27,883 nt of DNA. Source: an uncultured Bacillota bacterium. GTDB lineage: Bacteria > Bacillota > Dehalobacteriia > UBA4068. Each line of letters begins with the position of its first letter. The stretch's first letter is position 1. Where the stretch lies: NCBI GenBank assembly GCA_934271085.1, contig CAKQQU010000018.1:1-27883 (forward strand), given 5' to 3'. Below are positions 22,796 through 27,883 of the stretch, piece after piece. The translations under genes were made by a program, and so were the position numbers. The notes beneath the pieces are model-generated. The model had not been told where the DNA came from. It saw only the letters and a program-made list of their open reading frames with translations, and did not search any database.

Positions 22796-25558
22796 TTAAA
22801 AGCCAATACTGGCCTGGCTGGACCAGCCGCTGGTCTTTTCGGTAGATTCATTATAGGCATAGACGCGATAGGAATAGGTATGGCCGGATTCCACATCGGC
22901 ATCAGTATAGGATTTACCGTAAACCCAGATCTTGGTACGTGAACCGCCATCCTTGAGTTTTTCTATTACATAGGATGTGGTGTTGGCATTATTGCTGTCC
23001 TGCCAGCTTATGCTGATATAATCTGCTCCGCTGGAAACGCCGAGATCATAGGGGGTTTCCAGCATATCTTCCCTGCCGTTTGACCCTGTGATCTGATGAT
23101 TATCAAGATTGCAGTAACGGGAGGGCATAGTCCCACTGGTAAAATAGCGCAGCTGAACATATTCGGAAGGACAGCCGCCGCTGCCGCTGGAGGAAACATT
23201 GGCCAGGAAAAGCTCGCCGTTGTGACGGGGATCCAGGCAAACATAAGCAGAACTCATATCGCCGGTAGGCGTGGTATGAATGGAGCAGGTCTTAGAGCTG
23301 ATATACAGAGAGTAATCAGCAGCCTTGGGGCTGGCTTCCCTTCCCTCGGACAGTTGTAGAAATACGCCCTGAGTGCGGTTGGGGCAGAAATCCCCGGCCT
23401 GCTCTCCGGAATCAGCGCAGATCTCAGTGGCGACCCATTCCGCCGAACCGTCAGAACTTGGGCCGTAGCCCTTGACATACAACTCGCTGGAAATATACTG
23501 GCTGGGCGTAAGCTCTGTGGGAGCGCCGCCGGTCTTAGTATCCACGCTGGCGCTGACCACATCGCCAGGACGGCTGAAGCTCTTATTCTCATAGCTTTCC
23601 AAAGCCCTGGTCATAACAGTATTGAACAGGCGGGCAGGATAGGTGCCGCCGTAAACATTGGACAGATACTGCAGATTGCCGTCGGCATCCTTTTTATTGT
23701 CATAACCTATCCAGACTGCACCGGTAAGAGCCGTAGTATAACCAACGAACCAGGCGTCTTTGGTCCCGGAACGGCCGCGGAAATCAGGATCTTCCGTAGG
23801 CAGGCCGTTGGTACCGGTTTTGCCCGCAGTCTGCCAGCCGCTGACCTTTGCCCTGGTACCTGTACCATAATTTACGGCAGAAGTCAGCATATCGGTAACT
23901 ATATAAGCTGCCCCCTCGCTCATGACCTCAGTCATTTTGGGGTTGGAAGTATAGATAACATTACCTTTGGCATCGGTAATTTTGGAAATAGCATGGGGCT
24001 CTATATAGACGCCGCTGTTGGCAAAGGTGGAGAATGCTCCCGCCATATGAACGGGCGCCACGCCATAGGTAAGGCCGCCCAGAGTCAGCGCGGAGTTAGC
24101 GTCGGCAGCCACCAGCGGCAGACCCATATTGATACCGTATTCCCAACCCACAGATTCGCCTATGGTCTGCAGTACTTTTACCGCGCACACATTGCGGGAC
24201 TCCACAATAGCCTGACGCATGGTAATGCGGCCTTTATAGCTCCAGTCATCATTTTTGGGGCTGTATGAAGAATTAAACCCTACAGGAGAATCGTCTATTA
24301 CAGTTCCGGAACCATAGCCCAGATCCACTGCCGGGCCATAGGCCACAACAGGTTTGATGGTAGAACCCGGGGAACGCTGCAGGTCAGTAGCCCTGTTAAA
24401 GCCGCGCCTGGTCTCATAGCCCCTGCCTCCCACCAGGCCTTTGATCTCGCCGGTGGTGGGCTCCATAATAAGCATGGCAGATTCCACAATATCTCCCGTG
24501 GAAGAGCTGGGGAAATTGCTGTCGTCTGCATAGGCTGATTCCATAGCTGACTGCACGTTAACATCCATGGTGGTATAGATATGGAGACCGCCGGTATAGA
24601 CGGCGCCGGGATCAAGACCGACGCTTTCCAGAGCATCGCTGGCCTCGGAAATAACATAATCAACAAACCAGGGATAATCGTATCCGGCATCGTCACCGGA
24701 ACCCTCGTACACCACCAGGTCGTCCGCTTTGGCAGCGGTAGCCACATCCGTATAAGAAGAATCGTATTCTACCAGCAGATCCAGTACAGTATTGCGGATG
24801 GAGATAGCCCGGTCGGGATTATTATAGGGCGAATACCAGCCGGGATTACGGATCAGCCCTACCAGCAGGGCAGCCTCGGAAACGCTTATATCGCTGACAT
24901 CCTTATCAAAATAATACTCGGATGCCGCCTGCATACCGTAGATCTCCGGGCCCAGATATATCTCGTTGACATAATAGTAAAGTATCTGGTCCTTATCGTA
25001 CTGCTTTTCAAACTCCATGGCCAGCAGCGCCTCTTTGATCTTACGCTTTAAAGCCATTTCCCTGTCGTCTATAACATTACGCACCAACTGCATGGTAATA
25101 GTGGAAGCGCCCTGGGTAAAGGTGACTTCCCTGTTTTTGATACTGTCTATAACATCTATCACGACCGCGCGAATAACGCCGCGGAAATCAACGCCGTGAT
25201 GATCATAAAAGCGTACGTCTTCAGATGCGATGACCATATCCAGCAGATAATCCGGCATCTGATCCAAAGTCACGGTAGTCCGGTTTTCCGAACCATGCAA
25301 AGCAGCTATTTCCTGGCCCATATCGTCATAAACAAAACTGGTCTGGGCCTGCACCAAATCTTCCGCGGTGATCTCCGGCAATTCAAAGCTGAGGGCAATG
25401 ACATAACCCGCCACCGCCAGACAGGCCAGAAGTATCAAAGCGCCGATTACAATGAGTATGGAAAGAAAGATACTGCGTTTTCTTTTCCGCTTTTTATGCT
25501 TGCCGGCACTGGTATTGCTCCCGGTCTGTGGGATACTGTTCTTGTCCTTGTTCGTCAT
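22796..25558 (-). CDS. Class A penicillin-binding protein (PBP1A-like) with C-terminal fibronectin-III domain
   Basis: This bifunctional enzyme polymerises lipid II and cross-links peptidoglycan outside the membrane. Of 920 residues, 1-28 are basic cytoplasmic tail, about 29-57 the anchor, then a GT51 glycosyltransferase with ASEDVRFYDHHGVD (Glu113) and QGASTITMQLVRN (149-161). The transpeptidase has SxxK at 399-402 (STIK), SxN at 454-456 (SRN) and KTGT at 580-583. A Cys-containing region with Ser/Gly linkers follows, and residues 833-920 look like a fibronectin-III domain (ISISW, SYVIEK, YSYRVYAYN). The ATG at 25558 follows GGAGG; the frame upstream of it is in the promoter. It follows yunB and has its own promoter. 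Confidence 0.95.
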   Translation of the reverse strand: MTNKDKNSIPQTGSNTSAGKHKKRKRKRSIFLSILIVIGALILLACLAVAGYVIALSFELPEITAEDLVQAQTSFVYDDMGQEIAALHGSENRTTVTLDQMPDYLLDMVIASEDVRFYDHHGVDFRGVIRAVVIDVIDSIKNREVTFTQGASTITMQLVRNVIDDREMALKRKIKEALLAMEFEKQYDKDQILYYYVNEIYLGPEIYGMQAASEYYFDKDVSDISVSEAALLVGLIRNPGWYSPYNNPDRAISIRNTVLDLLVEYDSSYTDVATAAKADDLVVYEGSGDDAGYDYPWFVDYVISEASDALESVGLDPGAVYTGGLHIYTTMDVNVQSAMESAYADDSNFPSSSTGDIVESAMLIMEPTTGEIKGLVGGRGYETRRGFNRATDLQRSPGSTIKPVVAYGPAVDLGYGSGTVIDDSPVGFNSSYSPKNDDWSYKGRITMRQAIVESRNVCAVKVLQTIGESVGWEYGINMGLPLVAADANSALTLGGLTYGVAPVHMAGAFSTFANSGVYIEPHAISKITDAKGNVIYTSNPKMTEVMSEGAAYIVTDMLTSAVNYGTGTRAKVSGWQTAGKTGTNGLPTEDPDFRGRSGTKDAWFVGYTTALTGAVWIGYDNKKDADGNLQYLSNVYGGTYPARLFNTVMTRALESYENKSFSRPGDVVSASVDTKTGGAPTELTPSQYISSELYVKGYGPSSDGSAEWVATEICADSGEQAGDFCPNRTQGVFLQLSEGREASPKAADYSLYISSKTCSIHTTPTGDMSSAYVCLDPRHNGELFLANVSSSGSGGCPSEYVQLRYFTSGTMPSRYCNLDNHQITGSNGREDMLETPYDLGVSSGADYISISWQDSNNANTTSYVIEKLKDGGSRTKIWVYGKSYTDADVESGHTYSYRVYAYNESTEKTSGWSSQASIGF

Positions 25559-25610
25559 ATTCTTCTTGCCTCCGAAGAGAAAGTAATAATACGGGCTAAT
25601 TATAAAGTGC

Positions 25611-25639
25611 ATTATACCATATTGCCCGCTGAATAGCAA
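25611..25639 (-). promoter_or_regulatory. Promoter of the penicillin-binding protein gene
   Basis: On the minus strand TTGCTA (25634-25639) lies 17 bases from a consensus TATAAT (25611-25616), with TGG giving an extended -10. The start would be near 25604, about 45 bases before the ATG. It lies just after the yunB stop, so the wall gene can be expressed in growth apart from yunB. Confidence 0.72.
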
Positions 25640-25657
25640 ATGAAACCATTTTCCATA

Positions 25658-26317
25658 CTACCGGATTTGCTCAAAATTCAGATAAGTTTCGGGGATCTGG
25701 CCGATGATTATCCCCTCTGCCAGCAACACACTGGCGGAAATATGACATCTTTCGGAATCAAAAGGCACGGCTACCATAAGTTCCGCATCCACATTCAGAT
25801 AAATACTGTGCTTGGTCTGATTGATCCCGGCTGCAATAAAGCTGTCGCTGAGGGATATTTGCGGCATAGCCAATCCCCTGACCCGTACAGGCAATTCGGG
25901 GCCAAAGGATGCAAGAAAGCGGCTGCCGCTGGCGACAAATAAGGGCACAGTTATCTTTTGATCCGCCAAATGGCTGAGAGCGTCTTCCAAAGAAGACAGC
26001 AGTTCCGTGCTGAAATTATTTATCAGCCGGGTGTCTACGCTGAGCATTATAATTCTACCCTGATCATCCCTCTGCAGATCCATAAGCTGCTGATAACTGC
26101 TGATATCCTGATTTTTTTCCACCTGTGCATTGATCACCTGGGCAAAAAGTTTGCTTGCCTGATTATGTACAGCCGCGCTGGCCTGGGCCTGAATATTGGG
26201 AGCCAATACAGCTTCCACCGCCAGCAATGTGCCGCCCGCCAGGGCCGCCAATATCAGCATTGACAGCAATAAGCGCAGCACCCGGCTGCCTCTTTTTTTC
26301 TTTCCCCAACGAGCCAT
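25658..26317 (-). CDS. yunB: Sporulation protein YunB-like
   Basis: The 219-residue protein has a basic N-terminus (MARWGKKKRGSR), one membrane helix (about 14-34) and a large external domain. It matches the YunB family as I know it: NIQAQASAAVHNQASK after the membrane helix, a DDQGRIIMLSVDTRLIN strand and a NQTKHSIYLNVDAELMVAVPF segment. In Bacillus, yunB belongs to the mother-cell sigma-E regulon and its loss impairs sporulation; the molecular role is unknown. The start at 26317 follows AAAGGAG at seven bases, and an upstream in-frame start at 26341 is rejected. It lies upstream of the PBP gene on the same strand and is divergent from the HD gene. Confidence 0.88.
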   Translation of the reverse strand: MARWGKKKRGSRVLRLLLSMLILAALAGGTLLAVEAVLAPNIQAQASAAVHNQASKLFAQVINAQVEKNQDISSYQQLMDLQRDDQGRIIMLSVDTRLINNFSTELLSSLEDALSHLADQKITVPLFVASGSRFLASFGPELPVRVRGLAMPQISLSDSFIAAGINQTKHSIYLNVDAELMVAVPFDSERCHISASVLLAEGIIIGQIPETYLNFEQIR

Positions 26318-26396
26318 GGCTTTCTCCTTTCTCTCCACCATTATTATTATGCCCTAAAAAGGATCTATGTGAAGGATTAGCGTAAACATCAGGCGA

Positions 26397-26415
26397 ATAA
26401 TATCGCTAATATTAT
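26397..26415. promoter_or_regulatory. Inverted repeat upstream of the HD-domain gene
   Basis: ATAATAT and ATATTAT form a perfect 7-bp inverted repeat with a five-base spacer, about 12 bases before the ribosome site of the HD gene. It contains TAATAT sequences that could serve as -10 boxes, so it may be an operator or simply AT-rich promoter DNA. No firm -35 is seen. Confidence 0.3.
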
Positions 26416-26437
26416 CGAAACAAACAGGAGGTAAAAT

Positions 26438-27007
26438 ATGAGCGGGCTTTCTATGGAAAAAGCCAGAGAAATAGTGGCAAAACATGAAACAGAAGACCAT
26501 CTGCTGAAACACGCCCTGGCAGTCAGCGCAGCTATGGGAGCTATGGCTGGGCATTTCGGAGCAGATAAAGAATACTGGCAGGCTATCGGTTATCTCCATG
26601 ACGTGGATTTTGAAAAATATCCCCAAGAGCATTGCCATCATGTCAGGGAACTGCTGGCGCCGGAAGGCATCAGCGATGAAGATATACGGGCTATAGAATC
26701 CCATGGATGGGGTCTGTGCAGTGATGTGGAACCTGTCAGCGATCTGGAAAAAAGCCTCTATACTGTGGATGAGCTTACAGGCATAGTTATGGCAACAGCC
26801 CTTATGCGCCCTACCGGCATCAGCGATCTGGAGCCCAAAAGCGTCAATAAAAAATTCAAGGATAAACGTTTCGCCGCCAAATGCGACCGGGAGGTTATCA
26901 AAAAAGGCGCCGAAATGCTGGGCATGGAGCTTAACCAGATAATAGCCCTTACCATTGAAGGCATGAAAAACGAGATGGCAAATCTGGGGCTGGAGCCCAG
27001 GGAATAA
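26438..27007 (+). CDS. HD-domain protein (predicted phosphohydrolase)
   Basis: The 189-residue cytoplasmic protein holds an HD metal-binding pattern near the N-terminus: His25 in LLKHALAVS, His54-Asp55 in GYLHDVDF and further histidines in EHCHHV (65-68). The rest is mostly helical, with ESHGW and DELTGIVMATALMRP segments that recur in small HDIG-type proteins of Bacillota. It probably hydrolyses a phosphate ester or nucleotide; the substrate is unknown. A strong AGGAGGT lies six bases before the ATG. It is monocistronic and divergent from yunB, and a 17-bp-stem terminator follows after 61 bases. Confidence 0.88.
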   Translation: MSGLSMEKAREIVAKHETEDHLLKHALAVSAAMGAMAGHFGADKEYWQAIGYLHDVDFEKYPQEHCHHVRELLAPEGISDEDIRAIESHGWGLCSDVEPVSDLEKSLYTVDELTGIVMATALMRPTGISDLEPKSVNKKFKDKRFAAKCDREVIKKGAEMLGMELNQIIALTIEGMKNEMANLGLEPRE

Positions 27008-27068
27008 AAGTTTTCAGCACCTATTTTCAACTGCAAAAAATCACCGCCATGTGACGGGTGTGTGTAAT

Positions 27069-27111
27069 AAAATAATCCTCCGTATACTGCGAGCATACGG
27101 AGGATTATTTT
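27069..27111. terminator. Strong terminator after the HD-domain gene
   Basis: A perfect 17-bp inverted repeat (27069-27085 and 27095-27111; core ATCCTCCGTAT/ATACGGAGGAT) encloses a nine-base loop and ends in TTTT on the plus strand and AAAA-complement on the minus strand. It can work in both directions. Confidence 0.9.
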
Positions 27112-27407
27112 CTCCATGCTATTCAAACTTGCCGGCGGCGAAGGGTTTGTCAAAACCGCTTGCGGATGGCAAATCCACATCAGATAGCCGCTTTAGCGGC
27201 GCAAGGGGTATAGCTGCCTTGCGGAAGGTCGTGGCGGAACATTCTCCGTCATGCAGTTTTCTTCTGCTGACAGAGAATGCAGCGACCCGGGACGCACTGC
27301 TCTTGACAGAGAGTATAAAAGTGCGTCTTTTCGTTACCAAAAACATCTTCGCCATTCCGATAAGCCGGATTTTTGAAGTCTTAACTGAGCCCAAAAGGAG
27401 AGCAGTT
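27112..27407. other. Hairpin-rich non-coding stretch, candidate dispersed element or RNA
   Basis: No frame here has a ribosome site, although a 91-codon frame on the minus strand and a longer one on the plus strand are open. The stretch holds a run of inverted repeats: CCGC-TT-GCGG (27156-27165), GCCGC-TTTA-GCGGC (27187-27200), CGCAAGG/CCTTGCG (27200-27223) and GACGCACT/AGTGCGTC (27291-27327), the last followed by TTTT on the plus strand. Base use changes from GC-rich to AT-rich across it. It could be a decayed gene, a dispersed repeat or a structured RNA; no known family is recognised. Confidence 0.3.
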
Positions 27408-27883
27408 TTATACTTTCTTCCGTGTCAGGAATAATCCAATGATTGCCCCTATCAGGATGATCGGCGCTAATCTGACAAACAGCCATTCAAATGAGTGAAA
27501 AGCTACTCCCACAACGGCGGTTTCAGGGTTACTATAATCCCAACCCAAGTAAGGACTATTAAATATAATTAAGGCCGCATAAATTATTACTATGACCGCA
27601 CACAATGAGATAAACAGCCAATGAATCGTTTTTCTTCTCATAGTCTTCCTTTGTGCCAGCTGCAAATTTATAATCTCCAGTTTTTCGGAAATCGCTTTTA
27701 AGTCATCAATCTTCGGCTCATCAACAGTTTCTCCAAGCAAAGTGCTTACGGGTGTTTCAAGCGCTTCTGATATAGCAATCAACATATCAGCATCAGGAAC
27801 AGATAATCCGGTATCACATAGTTAAAGATATTGGTATCATTCAATCAATTTTGCCGATAAAGCGGTAGAAGATTTCTACCTCC
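27408..27883 (-). pseudogene. XRE-type membrane-linked regulator with decayed DNA-binding half (runs out of window)
   Basis: An intact frame of 125 codons (27408-27785) begins inside a typical XRE regulator: MLIAISEALETPVSTLLGE is the end of the HTH domain. A coiled linker (LKAISEKLEIINLQLAQRK) and two membrane helices follow. Reading upstream in the same frame gives GLSVPDAD, then residues that align with the HTH recognition helix but with stop codons at 27837-27839 and 27822-27824 and Cys-Asp where Trp-Glu is usual; another stop is at 27876-27878. No ribosome site precedes the ATG at 27785. The gene therefore looks inactivated, with the C-terminal half still open. Sequence errors near a contig end are an alternative. 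Confidence 0.6.

Noticed and set aside
26318..26396. Possible sigma-E promoter for yunB (ATA and CATAAT-like boxes)
   Set aside because: Spacing and bases fit the sigma-E pattern only loosely, so it is not listed as a feature even though yunB is under sigma-E in Bacillus.
27119..27394. Minus-strand frame of 91 codons in the hairpin-rich stretch
   Set aside because: It would start at TTG without a ribosome site, is rich in Ser, Arg and Lys with no known fold, and overlaps several inverted repeats. It is described as a non-coding stretch instead.
1..27883. Search for tRNA, rRNA, CRISPR arrays, riboswitches, insertion sequences and attachment sites
   Set aside because: No cloverleaf, regularly spaced repeats, transposase, integrase or known riboswitch core was seen by eye; a covariance-model scan would be needed to exclude small RNAs.

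Overview
The window reads as chromosomal DNA of an anaerobic, spore-forming Bacillota, most likely Clostridia or a Negativicutes-like lineage. Spore formation is suggested by a SpoIIP-type amidase and a YunB-type protein. Anaerobic life is suggested by a Feo ferrous-iron system, a radical SAM enzyme and an aldo/keto reductase with ferredoxin-type cysteine clusters. Genus cannot be fixed from the sequence. I see no tRNA, rRNA, CRISPR array, insertion sequence or phage gene. Most of the window is ordinary core and metabolic gene content, nearly all on the minus strand.

Layout. 1-1753 (+): the end of a short-chain dehydrogenase, then an alpha/beta-hydrolase lipoprotein. 1972-5900 (-): an iron operon, feoA-feoA-feoB-FeoB-associated Cys-rich peptide-DUF3793, with a strong promoter overlapped by two similar 16-bp operator-like sequences and a third copy just before feoB. 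6271-12912 (-): murJ-lepA-CBS protein-pncB-radical SAM, tightly spaced. 13187-14029 (-): spoIIP. 14305-15129 (+): a lone alpha/beta hydrolase. 15243-19308 (-): a phosphate uptake operon pstS-C-A-B that ends in a small HAD hydrolase where phoU would often lie. 19507-19858 (-): rpsT with its promoter and terminator. 19883-21708 (-): ferredoxin-type aldo/keto reductase and a DUF3298 lipoprotein. 21749-22498 (-): yebC. 22796-26317 (-): yunB and a class A penicillin-binding protein with a C-terminal fibronectin-III domain. 26438-27007 (+): an HD-domain protein closed by a 17-bp-stem terminator. 27112-27883: a hairpin-rich stretch without a convincing gene, and the remains of an XRE-type membrane regulator whose DNA-binding half carries stop codons.

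How the genes work together. The Feo block imports Fe(II) and appears to be controlled by a metal-responsive repressor encoded elsewhere. The Pst block imports phosphate. The murJ and PBP genes serve cell-wall synthesis, and lepA, rpsT and yebC serve translation. The pncB gene makes nicotinate mononucleotide for NAD salvage; its start overlaps the stop of a CBS-domain gene that seems to use a rare AUC or AUU start codon, and a radical SAM enzyme of unknown function follows it. That CBS-pncB-radical SAM set, the feo operators and the 3' end region are the parts most worth a second look. I did not find a clearly new defence, secretion or mobile system.
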